64,000 bases of DNA from Asterias amurensis (taxonomy: Eukaryota; Echinodermata; Asteroidea; Forcipulatida; Asteriidae), in assembly GCF_032118995.1 (NCBI RefSeq), contig NC_092659.1, positions 14,502,177-14,566,176 on the forward strand, read 5' to 3'. Both the position numbers and the translations under genes were made by a program. The first letter of the stretch is position 1. Every line of letters starts with the position of its first letter. The notes under the pieces were generated by a model that did not search any database, had not been told where the DNA came from, and saw nothing but the letters and a program-made list of their open reading frames with translations. This document shows, piece after piece, positions 1 through 12,252 of this stretch.

Positions 1-764
1 GGCTTTGGATTCGGCTTCAGGCTCTGTTCTCTGGTCTGAAGCCTTGAGCATGTACGCTAAGCACTTGTAATTGTCAAAACAACTGCAGGGCCAAGCTAGC
101 CTGAGCCGAATCTGGAGCCGAAGCCGTGGTTTCGAAAAGGGTCAAAGGAGTAGAAAAAAAGTTCTAGATGTCTGGTATTAGTTGAGGTAGTTTTAAAACC
201 TTCCACGTGTCCGGTTTTCCAATCACCCTACCGGAAGTATCACAGTACTAGGACAGCATTTATGAAGATTCAAAATGATTTACTGGTGGGGATGATTTCC
301 AGGCATGTTATTCTGCTTGTCTTTTAAGACTTGAGTGCAATATTCGATCACATCATTTTACTGCAACGTCTACAGTCTAAGATCAAAACCACTGGCAAGT
401 CCCTTGAGTGGTTTTCATCTTAAAATAGCCCAGATGTACACACATGCCTCGATAAGATTTTTTTTGCATGGAGCATTTTCATTGACGATGTTTTAGCAAA
501 ATCAAGTAATGATGTTTTGCGACTAACACCACGATTTGAGGGGGGGGGGGCTAATCATCCTTACTCGCAGCTAGAGCTGAAATGTGAAGGACGCGGCTAC
601 AATGTGTGTGAGAAGCAGGCATGCAAGGGCGCATTCTGCTTCCAGCCACATCAACCCATTATGACCATGGAGCACATTGGTTGTTTTAACTTGGATTTGA
701 GCCAATGGACTACTGTTTTGAAGTGAGAAATGTATTGATGCATGTCTGTTTTTATTGTTTATAG
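1..764. other. NME7 intron sequence, no exon found
   Basis: No NDK-like or DM10-like exon is readable on the plus strand. A run of G at about 541-550 is the only conspicuous feature. A 69-codon open frame at 517-726 shows no resemblance to NME7 and lacks flanking splice signals. Confidence 0.5.
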
Positions 765-2438
765 ATCAAACACGGAATGCATGCCATGGCTCTGATGCTG
801 TCGCCACCGGTCAGAGAGAGACATCCTTCTTCTTCGCTGCCCCTGGGAGATGGAAAAACACGGCCAAGTTCTCTGAAAGTTCATGCTGTGTGATCAAACC
901 GAGTGCAGTCCTGGAAGGTAGTGTACTCCTCATCAATGCCTTCATGAAATTCAAAGACTGAAGGGCTGTAACCCTCTTGTTACCAAATTATTTCGACATA
1001 AACAACCACTTCTTAAACCACTCCTCAACATTTCTTGGCTCCCTCAAGAACGAACAACCTCAAACTACATACTAGTGCCACCAGGTTAGTTCAACATAAA
1101 ACTGTCTCGGCCCTGGCAGGTTCCCATTAATATACACCTAGGTTAAGAGAAAAAATGTATGATTAACTGATACAAATGTCAAGACCAGGTTACAAACCCA
1201 CACCCTGATGTATAACACTATCAGAACTGGGTCCAATTTAATTGAGCTGCTAAGCACAAAAATTTGCTTAGCATGAAATTTCTGCCTTGATAAAAACAGG
1301 ATTACCAACCAAATTTCCATTTGATTTTCAGGATAAGCAAAAAACAGCTGAATACCAGTAATAAGCAATATGCAACAATTGGAAATTTAGTTGGTAATCC
1401 TGTTTATACCAAAGAAGAAAATTCATGCTAAGCAAATTTTTGTGCTTAGCAGCTCTATTAAATTAGGCCCTGGAGTCCAATAAGCAAGAACATTTGACCA
1501 AGTCCTGCAAGACTAAACCTTTCTGAATTATGATTTTGTTTTTTAGGTAATGCTGGCCAGATCATGATGGCCATCAAAGAGGCAGGGTTTGAAGTATCAG
1601 CCCTTCAGATGTTCCATCTAGAGAAAGCAAATGCTGAAGAATTCTTTGAAGTCTACAAGGGTGTCGTTGCAGAATTCACTGTACGTACAATTTCAAATCG
1701 TTTTGGAAAGTGTGATTATGTCTTTTAATACAAAATAATAATAATTATAAATTTATACCACGCACCTATCAGTCAACAGAGAGAAATTGAATAGTAACAA
1801 TGACAGAAAACTTGATACTGATTTTAGAAAGAGTGTTTAAACAAATTTTTTCTTTGAACTGGGCTGGAAGCACTGAATGGATGTAAATGGGAGAGTGTTC
1901 CGAACTCATGGGGCAGCCACGCAGAATGACCGGTCTCCCCACAAGCATCTCGATCTGGGCTCAGAGAGCCTGTTATGAGTGTCAGATGAGCGAAGACCAG
2001 ATCGCCAAGTATATGTTTTGTAGAAGCTCAGATAGGTAGGTTGGAGCTTGAGTGCTTTGTAGGTAATCATGGAGTTTGTCAGTAATAGTTCTATAGGTAG
2101 GGTTATAGATTGATAGATCCTTGCAGAATGCCATCATTTGTGAACAAATTGCCAAATAAGTTCATTTTATTTGTGTTCATCATTTTCAGGAGATGGTACA
2201 AGAGTTATGTTCTGGCCCATGCTTTGCCTTGGAGATCACTGGCAAAGGTCCGAACACAGCGAATGACTTCCGTGAATTTGTGGGCCCAGCCGACCCTGAG
2301 ATTGCCCGCACCCTCCGCCCCAACACCTTACGCGCCAAGTTTGGACTGAACAAGATCAAGAACGCAATCCACTGCACTGACCTGCCAGAGGATTGTCAGT
2401 TAGAGGTGGAATACTTCTTCCGCATCTTGGCCGAGTAG
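765..2438 (+). CDS. NME7: NME7, nucleoside diphosphate kinase family member 7, last three coding exons (5' part outside window)
   Basis: Three exons are visible: 765-917, 1547-1680 and 2190-2438, with stop TAG at 2436-2438. Each has AG before it, the first two have GT after them, and the phases join. The first exon carries the end of NDK domain 1 (RNACHGSD, with the active-site-type His) and the start of domain 2 (CCVIKPSAV). The second gives GNAGQIMMAIKEAGFEVSAL and EEFFEVYKGVVAEFT. The third gives GPCFALEI, FREFVGPADPEIARTLRP, LRAKFG and IHCTDLPED, with the domain 2 His. The order and spacing match vertebrate NME7, which has a DM10 domain and two NDK domains and is a gamma-tubulin-ring and ciliary microtubule inner protein. 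The N-terminal exons must lie upstream of position 1, since none is seen in 1-764. The reading frame is intact. An ATTAAA near 2612 may be a poly(A) signal. Confidence 0.93.
1229..1470. mobile_element. Inverted-repeat MITE, GGGCCCAATTT family, in NME7 intron
   Basis: The left end reads GGGTCCAATTTAATTGAGCT, followed by GCTAAGCACAAA. The right end is its complement (TTTGTGCTTAGCAGCTC, then AAATTAGGCCC). The interior is also palindromic (a TTGCTTAGCATGAA-type motif facing ATTCATGCTAAGCAAA). Relatives lie at 17704, 20938, 31610 and 37165. Confidence 0.7.
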
Positions 2439-3217
2439 GAATTATATCTTCGCGTCTTTTGAGGGAAGCAATTTGTGGTCGATCAATGCTGATTCCTAAA
2501 CTTGGGCTGCATTCTCTGTGTCAAAACCCCCCCCCACCTTTACCAAGTTAATGGCGGAAGATACATGCCATTTTTCTGTGCAAGAAATTTGATGATGTGT
2601 TGACCCTTTTTATTAAACTTTCGGAATATCGGATGGTTAACAAGCCCAGACGTTTCTGTGTATAGCTTTTTTTTCCCTATAAAAAGAGGGAGACAGGTTA
2701 CTGGATCTCATGCTCGTAATCTCCCTTTTTCATTATTTTGTTGTACGAACAGGATTATGAGAGTTAAGATAGGCTACCATCATTGTTTATTATTTTATTT
2801 GGCTCAATGAGAGGCAAGTCCATGTGGTCCAGGATTTTAACATACCACAGCCAATTCTCTGCTGTGGCATAGCCATACATAAGGTTTTGCGACTCTCATA
2901 TTTTCTCAAAAGAGAACGCAAAATCCTTGTGTATTATGAGAATATTTGTTGCCTTAACATGTACTTTGTTTACTTAGGGTTTCATTGTGAAAAATTATGA
3001 AAAAATATTTTCTCTTGGCATGGACAAAATTTGGTAAGAAGTGGTTACATTCATCAGTAAACCATGTAAAGAGTAACGACATGTATACATTGACATAGAC
3101 AATAGTAAGTTCAGCAGTTAAAAATACTTCCCTCGATTGTTTACTGTACAAATTTCAAGTTGTATATAATTGACAGACGGCCGTTACAAATACTGTATAC
3201 ATATGTAGAAGTTCTTC

Positions 3218-3340
3218 ATGGAAAATTACTTCTTTCTAAAAAACTACATTACTTTAGAGGGAGCCACTTCTCACAATGCTTTATACTATCAACCTCTCCT
3301 CATTGCTTGTTACCACGTAAGGTTTTATGCTAATAATTAT
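3218..3340 (-). mobile_element. Fragment of the TTAA-flanked 380-bp MITE
   Basis: It contains AAATTACTTCTTTCT, GAGGGAGCCACTTCTCACAA, CTATCAACCTCTCC and GGTTTTATGCTAATAATTAT, the end-proximal part of the family described at 62066-62438. The outer end and the other half are missing. Confidence 0.75.
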
Positions 3341-4296
3341 CTACATGTAACAATGGAAAATGCTACACAAAGTAGCATGATGGTGTAGGAAAAGACATCA
3401 CCCTCAAACTAGACTATCTTTAATGCAGTTGTTTATTCCAAACAAAATGAACATTTACAATTTTGTTAGACATAAATTTAATAATTGAAAATAATCCTGA
3501 GATGCACCTCATATTAATGCTTGTTAATACACAATTAGTCTACCACAAATATTCTACCACTGTATTAAAGGTTTTTAAAAAACTCAATACTGTATATGGC
3601 ATACATAAATAAAACTACATGTACTATGTATATTAAAAACACAAACTTGGGGGGGGGGCTCTCACTTTGAACTGAAAATTGTCAATGGAGTTGTACTGGA
3701 CTTTGGGATTGTGTTCTTGTAAGATTGTTTAAATTCATCGCATTTTTCAGAGTGTGACTTATTAGTGACAAAAACATAATGTTCGGCAAATCAACACCTT
3801 GTCCAATCAGCGATGATTTGCTCGCAGTGTTCTTTTTATACTTACAAATACTGTTTAAATTAATTGTATATAAAAGTTATTTCAATTTATTGAAGTGTTC
3901 ATGATTGTTTTCTTCAGATTTTTCTTGAGTTTATAAAGTATTACTTTATAGCCTTTGTGGCTTTCTCAGATGTACCCCTGGATCAGCCTAAAAGAAGCTG
4001 CAAAGCACATGTCTTTCTGGTTTTCCCTGATCCAGTTATCTGGGCCTAAAATAAATACGAAAGATTCATTGGACTAACGTTGTCCAAATCGAATTCTCTT
4101 ATAATAGTAATATAATAATAATAATGATTATACAGACAGTATCAAAAATATAATTTGTCTCATAAAGACGAGCAGGGCTCGGTAAGTTCTTGATCATCCA
4201 AACTTAAGTAAGCCCAAAGCTTTATTACAAGACAACAAGTGGCTTTTACAATTATTTCAAAAGACAAAACATTAGTGCAAAACACAAGTCCTTATG

Positions 4297-4536
4297 AACT
4301 CCCCAAGTTATTGCAGGTAAACCACAATTCACTAAATATACACATTAATAAAATCATAATAAATACAACAATTATTAGTATGAAAAACGCGGTATTTCGA
4401 TGAACATATATTGGTGTGTATTATGGTATTACATTGAACTCCCTAAGTTAGTGCAGGTAAACCACAATTCACTAAATATACACATTAATAAAATCATAAT
4501 AAATACAATAATAGTTTGTATGAAAAACGTGGTATT
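4297..4536 (+). repeat. Direct duplication, two units about 139 bp apart
   Basis: Positions 4297-4396 and 4436-4536 share a nearly identical stretch including GCAGGTAAACCACAATTCAC, ATACACATTAATAAAATC and GTATGAAAAACG. It lies just 3' of the first sulfotransferase gene (minus strand). Confidence 0.75.
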
Positions 4537-4850
4537 TTTTTGCCTTTTCTGATCATTTCTCGGTAATTAGATATTTGTACAAAATAAAAACACTCTAAAA
4601 CTTATTGTCTTTGATTCTCATCCCTAAAATATGAGCGAGTAAACTGGTGTGATCCTTTGAGTCTCATGTAAATAACTGCCTAACTGGCAAGTTTATATTT
4701 GCGGGTTTGTAAGTTAGAAATCAATAAGGAATTCTCTATTAATTTAAATGTTCTATGCTCATGCATAATATGCGCGCACAAACTCAATTTCTCAACACTA
4801 CATGTGTAGTATAAAAAAAGAGGTGGGTGTTTTGTTAAATTAAAAAATAT

Positions 4851-6630
4851 TCAAGATGGGATTCTTCTTTTCCTTCGTGCTCTCATTGCTGAGACTCGCT
4901 CTTTGAAAAGATCCCGAGCGTAATCATACAAAAGAAAGTCTTCGGCGTTGACGTCATAGATTCGCTGGATTTGCTCCACTGTCAAATCTTCCTGCTTTAT
5001 GCTAGCTGCATTTGTATCATTGCGCTGAATAAAATCTTCCATAAACTTCAACTTGAAAGTGTCTTCAAATAACAACTGTGTGTCTACCTGGTTTTCTGTA
5101 AGACCGAAGAAAGCAAACCGTCTTAAATTCTCCTTGGCGCTTTCAAGCATTTTCACTTTAGTTTCAGCGTCGGATAATGATGAGTAGCAACCAACTTTAG
5201 TGAGGTCAGCAAGCATTCTCGTCTGGCGGTTTGTGGCCAAGTTGAACGGGCAAGACAAGAACTCATCGAGTGAGACACCTGCCCAAGATGCATCTTTGTA
5301 GCAGTGTGGTAACTCCTTTTTCGTAGGGACATGTCCGTCGCACATGTGAAGTGAACTGAACCAGGTGGCCCCTCTCTTGACGTGTTGCCACTCACTAAGG
5401 AATCGTGCAAACGGCTCACGCAACATTGTCACATAAAAGTATCTGAAAATGAAAGATCAATTTAGCTTACAATTGTTAATTTTAGCTTTTAAATTTTAGA
5501 AACCCGACCTTGTGATAAGCAAAGTTCTGTTACATGTGCATACAGCCCTCAATCCTCAACAACCCTCAACATCACGAAGAAAATTGTGGAAGATACAGGA
5601 GGGTTCACAGCCAGGTTCTACTTTCCTGGCAATGCAAAGTGAATTTCTATGTCCCATGGCTGTTTTTGCAGCGAATGTTTCGCAGGAGTTGAATTGAACA
5701 CAGTTCAACTGTTGCAAGTTATTTGTTGCGATTGTTGACGTCAAAATTCATATCTCATTCACATTTTGCAGAGATTTGAACCAGGCTTTAGGAGGACTGT
5801 TGTCAACCATAATAATAGACTAGTGGCTTCACATGTACACAAGTTCCTGTACACATGTGCACTTGCCGTCATTTTATTGTGACGTGACCTCAACAACAAC
5901 ACCCCGGCAAAGAAAGCATTTTTAAACATGGCCATAAACTGCAGAGGTATGTAGAATCCCCTGGAACATGGTTGGTCGAGATCTAATGGCTTGCCCGAGG
6001 ACATCTCAAGCAACTGGGTCAACCAAGCAAGGCTGACAGACTCTGGAACCTAGCTACTGACCGTGCACAAAGGAGAATAGCGTGACAGACCCCCACGACA
6101 ACTGTCCCCCTTTAAGAATGGTTGTGGAGTTTGCCCTGTTTTGAACATGAGAGCTAAAATTACCTTCGTTTCTGTTGTGCATTTTCAAACTTATCCAACA
6201 TCGACGGAACACAGTTGATCATTTCAGTCCAATCAGCATGTAGACCACACGCCCACTCCGACAGAGTGTTCACTGAATAACCATTGTTCTTTCTCACTTC
6301 CTGGACGAGAACAGTTGCAGACCTTTGAGCCACGCTGACAAACACAAGCTTCTCCAACATGAGGTTTGCCTTGAGGTGTCGACCGAAATTGGACCCTCCT
6401 GTTTTCTGGATATGCACAAGAACGATGACGTCTTTCCACTGTTTCCCAGCTATGTCAAAGGTAACATTCTTGGATGAAAATTCTCGTGTGGTGTCGTGTG
6501 GTGCCGTTACTACCAGATTCCTTAACGTGCTGCCACAATTATACATGTCCATGTCAAATGAATCATACAGCAGAGATAAGATTGTTAAGCCAATAATTGT
6601 ACTAAGTCCAACAATATAATAATTCGCCAT
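4851..6630 (-). CDS. Heparan-sulfate 6-O-sulfotransferase, copy 1 (two exons, internally frameshifted but open)
   Basis: Exon 1 is 6630-6164 and exon 2 is 5442-4851 (donor GTAATT, acceptor CAG, phase 2), giving 352 residues. A type II signal anchor spans residues 4-22. The PAPS 5'-phosphosulfate loop is HIQKTGGSNFGRHL (73-86). The catalytic-type His sits in CGLHADW (131). The 3'-phosphate motif is LREPFARFLSEW (163-174), followed by GATW, NRQTRMLADL and LYDYARDLF. Members of this family transfer sulfate from PAPS to the 6-O position of glucosamine in heparan sulfate in the Golgi. The C-terminus is short: the long coiled tail of vertebrate HS6ST is missing. Residues about 95-124 are in the wrong frame compared with copy 2 and with HS6ST in general. 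A C missing after codon 94 (AAG) shifts the frame, and an extra base just before TGG GCG TGT restores it. The Cys-rich stretch CVCQRG...CNCSRPG is therefore replaced by unrelated residues. Whether the protein is active is open. Confidence 0.88.
5609..5792. mobile_element. AGCCCGGTTCATACTT-family MITE in sulfotransferase copy 1 intron
   Basis: It begins AGCCAGGTTCTACTTTCCTG and ends TTTGAACCAGGCT followed by TTA. The interior has the family's GACGTCA near the right end. The copy is diverged. Better copies are at 59439 and 10724; the latter lies in the paralogous intron. Confidence 0.55.
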
Positions 6631-9445
6631 AATTGCGTTTGCAACTTGGTTTAGCTTCTCAAGTCAAATCACCAACGACCACTCCGGTTCAAAGAATATT
6701 TCTTACACCTTGTCATGTGAAAAAAGATGCCTTGATGAGTTTGTGGTGCGGGTAATTATTATTGTCCTCAATATGAACCAAAAAGTGCTGAAAGCTCGAC
6801 TGGGGAGACCTGGAATGCATCCTCAGTGCTGACCATAATTCCGTACCTGTAAATGAAGAAATGAACCAATTTTTTTTAAGTTGTTTCGCTTTCAGTTTTT
6901 GGATCAACGAAAAGTCATCCTTACAGACAATTTTAAAGCTGGGTAACAAACACGAACAAAAGTAAAATTTACTCTGATATGCTCTGATAAAATAAAAATG
7001 TTGGCTATGTTTTTGTTGTTGTGATCATTTTAGGTTTATATTTTTTGTATAACATCTGTTCTCATATACTGTAGCCCAATGTAGGCTTAGTGAGTGTGTT
7101 GGGAAAGTGTTGGTTGTGTAGCAAGGGACACTGAAGTTTATGATGGCAAACGATCATCAAAATGTTCGCCTATCAACAACGATTTTGAAGAAAAGTATAC
7201 AAGGTACATATACCACTTAGGAGGCCCAAAATAGGAGTAGCAGTAAGAAAACCCTAACTTGGGGGAAAGAATTCCAGTTGGGGCTGGGACTGTGGGAGTA
7301 GGAGATTCTGTCCCCCGGACCGTTGTGCGGGGGAACAGAATTTCCTGTGACACCGTTCCCCAAAATAGAAGTATTCATAGTCTTGCTCATGGAAAAGAGG
7401 TACTTTAATTTAACTTACTAAAAATTCTGATCTTCTCATCTCAAGAAATCCTTCGCTTGCCTCTGTTCTGTGTTCATGTTGCGTCTGTATAGTAGTGCAC
7501 TTCCGCAGGTTTGGAAACTTCCACTTATAAATTGGGGGCGTTACTTTTAAACTAGGGAAAATGCACATCTATACTGTCTCTGTACACGCAACGTTATGCG
7601 GAAGGTTTGAGTATACAAGTCATTTATACTAACATTTTACTTTGAAGGCTAAAATCTGTGTAATTTCATTTTATAATTTATCAATAATGACGAACCATAA
7701 CCGGAAATGTTTAAAGTTACCCCTTCAATAGTGTAGGCTATTCCAACAAGAAAACATTTCACACACCGCCCTCTTTCGCTGGATATTAGTCAGGTTTTAA
7801 AGTTCTCTCTGTCGCAGCCCCCCCCCCCCCCCCTAACTTTGCTACAAACAGTAGTAGCGGGTAAAACAGTAGTAGGTAATAAAGACAAAACCCTCAATTC
7901 ATCTCAACCATCTCAGATTTGACTGTCAGCAATGCAACTGTTTATTTAAAATAAAAATGGTAATTAAATTATCCTGAGGTGCAACTCATAATTTCCAATT
8001 CTTCCAAAATTTCTTATAAAAAAAAAGATTGAAAAACAGAAACCTCAATAACTGGCCTATATAAATATAATGTACTTCTAGAAACTATAAGGCTTCCCCG
8101 TGAGCGGGAGCCAGTTTTTAGAAGTAAGTATAATGATGTTATGTTTTAAACACAAACTGTAGTGGACTGTTAATTGTTCATGGAGTTGTATTCAAGCTAG
8201 GATTATTCTTTAAATGATTGAAGTTAAATTTGTCACTGTCACCACGATGTGACCTGTTTATCAATAAACAAATTTCTGCAAACCAATTTTTTTATGTATT
8301 GATAATGGTCTGAAGTTTCAGAACCTAACATGTTTTTTCTTCCATTACTTCTCGCAACTTCGAAGACCAAGTGAGTGCATGACACACCAAGTGAAAATAC
8401 TGGTCCTTTACATGCTTGACAATTGCCAAAGGTCACAGGTGTCTACAATGCATTCCTGGCGAGGAGGCGACTGTCAAGCCTATGCTTTTTTTGAAAGCTA
8501 GAGTTTTCATGAGGTGACCTACATGTACACATGTATACTTTATCAATATGCATTGTTTATTTAGTAATTAATGTGTATTAGTAATTAATTTCTCAGGTCA
8601 AAATGGGTGTACACAGGGGTAATTGTAGATCTACCCAAATAGACAAAATGTACAGCTCAGAGTTGGGAAAAACATGGGCATGTACATGTAGCCCATTCAA
8701 ATTAAACCTTTTGTTTGTTTGACAAAAGTCCCATTTGAATTATAATACTGAATTTTCTATAAGCGATGAACAGCGGCGGCTAATTCCACAGCTTGTGTTG
8801 TGAGTAAAATTATGCAAATTCCTACAGAGCTGGCAAGTTTCTTGATTGTGGAATTTTATGTTAGGTATCCACATGGAATGAACGATTAATTAAAACTGTT
8901 TGCATAATACGGGCCAAAAACAATTTTTTTTTGTGAACTTGAGTCTTTCGAGTAACCTACATCAATAGTGTACTGAACAGTCCATCTATAAAATTCTTCT
9001 GCACAATTTCGTTAACTATTAAAAATGACGTTTTTGGAGACCCTTATTTCTGCACAAAAAGGGTAACGCTTTTTGTCTCATATTTCTTAATTTTGGAAAT
9101 ACATAAAATTATGAAATAATTTTTGTAGGTACAATTAAAACATTATTGCTTCGTTATATGACAGTTTTTGTCTGTTACACAGTATTTAATATTCCAGAAT
9201 TGGATTTTGTAAAATGTGTCCTCCGAGCTCAATATGTATTCATAGGCGCGACGGTCATTAATACGTAACAAATGAAAGGAAGACTTTTTATGACCGGTGC
9301 GCACTACTGATATTTCCCAACATATTTGACTGCATGCCCAGTTGTCCAAATCAAGCAGAACACATTGTTTCTCTCTCTTTTCTAGAATAAAAATTCAGGT
9401 GGGTATTTTGCTAAATATAAAAATAATGCATTCTATATTAATAAT
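6631..9445. other. Intergenic DNA between the two sulfotransferase copies
   Basis: No exon is recognised on either strand. The 5' flank of copy 1 occupies the left part. Positions 7905-9445 are the 3' flank of copy 2, partly alignable with 3420-4850. A C homopolymer lies at about 7819-7833. Nothing else is supported. Confidence 0.5.
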
Positions 9446-10105
9446 TCAAGATGAGATATTTGTTTTCCTTCGTGCTCTCATTGCCGAGACTCTCTCTTTG
9501 AAAAGATCCCGAGCGTAATCGTACAAAAGAAAGTCTTCGGCGTTGATGTCATAGATTCCCTGGATTTGCTCCACTGTCAAATTTTCTTTTTTGATCTTAG
9601 CCGCGTATGTATCATTCCGCTGATCAAAATCTTTCTTAAACTTCAACTTGAAAGTGTCTTCAAATAACAACTGTGTGTCCAACTGGTTCTCCAAAAGTCC
9701 AAAGAAAGCAAACCGTCTTAAATTCTCCTTGGCGCTTTCGAGCATTTTCACTTTAGTTTCAGCGTCGGATAATGATGAGTAGCATCCAACTTTAGTGAGG
9801 TCAGCAAGCATTCTCGTCTGGCGGTTTGTGGCCAAGTTGAACGGACAAGACAAGAATTCATCGAGCGAGACATTTTCCCAAGATGCACCTTTGTAGCACA
9901 GTGGTAACTCCTCTTCCGTCGGGACATGTCCGTTGCACATGTGCAGTGAACTGAACCAGGTGGCTCCCCTCTGTACATGTTGCCACTCACTGAGGAATCG
10001 TGCAAACGGCTCGCGCAATACTGTCACATAGAAGTACCTGAAAAAGAAAGACTGAGTTAGCTTTACAATTGGTAAGTTTGCTTGCTTAAAGACACTGCCA
10101 TCGAT

Positions 10106-10196
10106 GTAGGAAGCATTGAACCCATCCTAAGTTAGGACGGGTTACTCATCCTAACTCGAGTTAGGATTAATCCTAGAGTTTTGTGAAATCGGCTGC
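10106..10196. repeat. CCTAAGTTAGG / CTCGAGTTAGG repeat, single unit
   Basis: It contains GAACCCATCCTAAGTTAGG, CCTAACTCGAGTTAGGATTA and TGAAATCGGCTGCAGG. This is the unit that forms a tandem array at 22409-22830, here in the intron of sulfotransferase copy 2. Confidence 0.75.
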
Positions 10197-10568
10197 AGGA
10201 CACCTTTGGTAGTTGTCAAAGAGCAGTCTTCTCACTTGTATCTCAACATATGCGTAAAATAATTAACAAACCTGTGAAAATTTGAGCTCAATTGGTTGTT
10301 GAAGTTGCGAGATAACTATGAAAGAAAAAACACCCTTGTCACACCAAGTGTGCTTTCAGATGCTTGATTTTGAGACTACAAAATCTAATTCTGAGGTTTC
10401 AAAATCAAATTTGCAGAAAATTACTTCTTTCTCAAAAACTACATTACTGCGGAGGGAGCCGTTTCTCACAATGTTTTATACTATCAACCTCACCCCATTA
10501 CTTCTTACCAAGTAAGGTTTTATGCTAATAACTATTTTGAGTAATTACCATTAGTGTCCACTGCCTTA
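10197..10568 (-). mobile_element. TTAA-flanked 380-bp MITE, diverged copy
   Basis: It is in reverse orientation: GACACCTTTGGTAGTTGTC at the left and AATTACCATTAGTGTCCACT with GCCT at the right. The left end is eroded and abuts the preceding repeat. Confidence 0.8.
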
Positions 10569-10723
10569 AAAAAACTGACTGAGGTCCCAACTTCATAGAC
10601 TTGCATTATAAGCAATATATTGCGATTTCCTGCTTAGCTAAAGTGAGCAGGACACCAGTTTGACACTACCTAGTCACAAATGGTTCGTGTTAAATATTTT
10701 TTTTGTCTGAAACCTACTTGTAT

Positions 10724-10897
10724 AGCCCGGTTCATACTTCCTACGAATGCGATGCTAATTAGACGTCGCAACTCTGCCCCCGCTGCGATATTCGCAAGAG
10801 AGTTGAGCACAACTCAAATGCTGCAAACTAACTGTTTCGAATTTGTGGTGTCAACATTCATATCCCATTTGCATTCGCAGGAAGTATGAACCAGGCT
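10724..10897. mobile_element. AGCCCGGTTCATACTT-family MITE in sulfotransferase copy 2 intron
   Basis: Terminal repeats are AGCCCGGTTCATACTTCCTA and its complement ending AGTATGAACCAGGCT, with TTA following on the right. Confidence 0.8.
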
Positions 10898-12252
10898 TTA
10901 CTCAGCTAGCTATAAGCATAATATAGTATCATTGTGTACAATGCCTATGCCGGCATCCTGTGTTGGGGCCCAGCTGCAGGGGGTAACCCTGTTTCAGGCC
11001 CAGGGCCAGGAGCACACAAAAGTAGGAGGCAATGGGCCCCTGGATGGTGGCAGTTGGTTTGGGTCGATGGCCCAAATCATTTAAGTGTAGCCCTCTTAGA
11101 GTGGCCATCTGTGGGCTTGTGAAGTTGTCTCTCATAAATAACAACAATCAGAAATTGTGCCGTCAATGTATAATAAGGTGACTGTCGTGTCGTAGGATGA
11201 CAGTCCCCCTTTAACCATGGTACATTTATCATTTGGGGAGAGATTGGAGTCTGCTCTGTTTGGAACACGAGAGCTTAATTACATACCTTCGTCTCTGCCA
11301 TGTCTGCTGCTTGACATTTTCATACTTATCCAACATCGACGGAACACAGTTGACCATTTCAGTCCAATCCGCATGGACACCACACGCCCACCCCGACAGA
11401 GTACTCACTGAACAGCCACTGTTCGTTCTCACTCCCTGGACGAGAACAGTTGCAGGCCTTTATGCCGCGCTGACAAACACAAGGCTTCTCCAACATAAGG
11501 TTTGCTTTGAGGTGTCGACCGAAATTGGACCCTCCTGTTTTCTGGATATGCACAAAAACAATGACGTCTTTCCAATGTTTCCCGTAGATATCAAAAGTAA
11601 CATTCTTGGATGTGAATTCTCGTGTGGTGTCGTGTAGTGCCATTTCCCCCCGTTTACACATATACATGTCCATGTCAAAGGAATCGTACAGCAGAGATAA
11701 GATTGTCAAACCAACAATTGTACTTAGTCCAACAAAATAATAATTTGCCATTATTGTTTGCGCAGCTTGGTTCACATGGCTTTACAAATCAACCTGAAGG
11801 TAAAGAAGGTGCCTTAAAAAGTTTGGGGTGCGGATAAATTCTCCTCATTTTGGATCAAAAAGTGCCGACACCGACAGCTTCATTGGGAAGCCTTGGAATG
11901 CATCCTCAATGCTGACTATAATTCTGGCAATTCAGAACCTGCATTTGAAAGAAAGAACAATTTTTCGTTTAGGTTTTATTGAAAACAAAAGCCTTTGGTT
12001 ATTTTAAAGAACAAAAATGGATTTTAAAACTGGGTTGGTGACAACCATGAATGCAACTAAATTTTACTTTCATAAAACAGAAACGTTGGTAAAAATCTGC
12101 ACAAAACCAATACATTATTAATTAAATATATACGTACACATGCACATGTTAGTGGATTGGCCCTTTTAGTGTGAACTGCAGATGAGAAATCAGCTTATTT
12201 TAAAAAGGTATCAATATAAACCACAAGGGAAACTGACTGGGTAAATTTTGAA

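Larger units (their letters stand above)
2439..4850. other. NME7 3' flank and intergenic DNA
   Basis: No coding exon is recognised. The stretch is AT-rich with short homopolymers. Positions 3420-3720 resemble 7905-8230 (shared phrases around CCTGAG/GTGCAACTCAT and TGGAGTTGTA). That makes it the copied 3' flank of the tandem sulfotransferase duplication rather than part of NME7. Confidence 0.5.
9446..11751 (-). pseudogene. Heparan-sulfate 6-O-sulfotransferase, copy 2 (frame broken by one base in exon 1)
   Basis: Exon 1 is 11751-11287 (donor GTATGT) and exon 2 is 10037-9446 (acceptor CAG); the splice position and phase equal those of copy 1. Exon 1 has the same start (MANYYFVGLS), anchor, PAPS loop HIQKTGGSNFGRHL, and the Cys-rich LEKPCVCQRGIKACNCSRPG in the canonical frame. 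After FSEYSVG there is one base too many (GTC GGG G TGG GCG). The frame then runs to a stop, while WACGVHADWTEMVNC, the catalytic-type His region, continues in the +1 frame up to the donor. Exon 2 is fully open and differs from copy 1 at roughly one residue in nine. An upstream in-frame ATG lies at 11775. The copy is either a recent pseudogene or an allele with an error; exon 2 shows no other damage. Confidence 0.75.
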
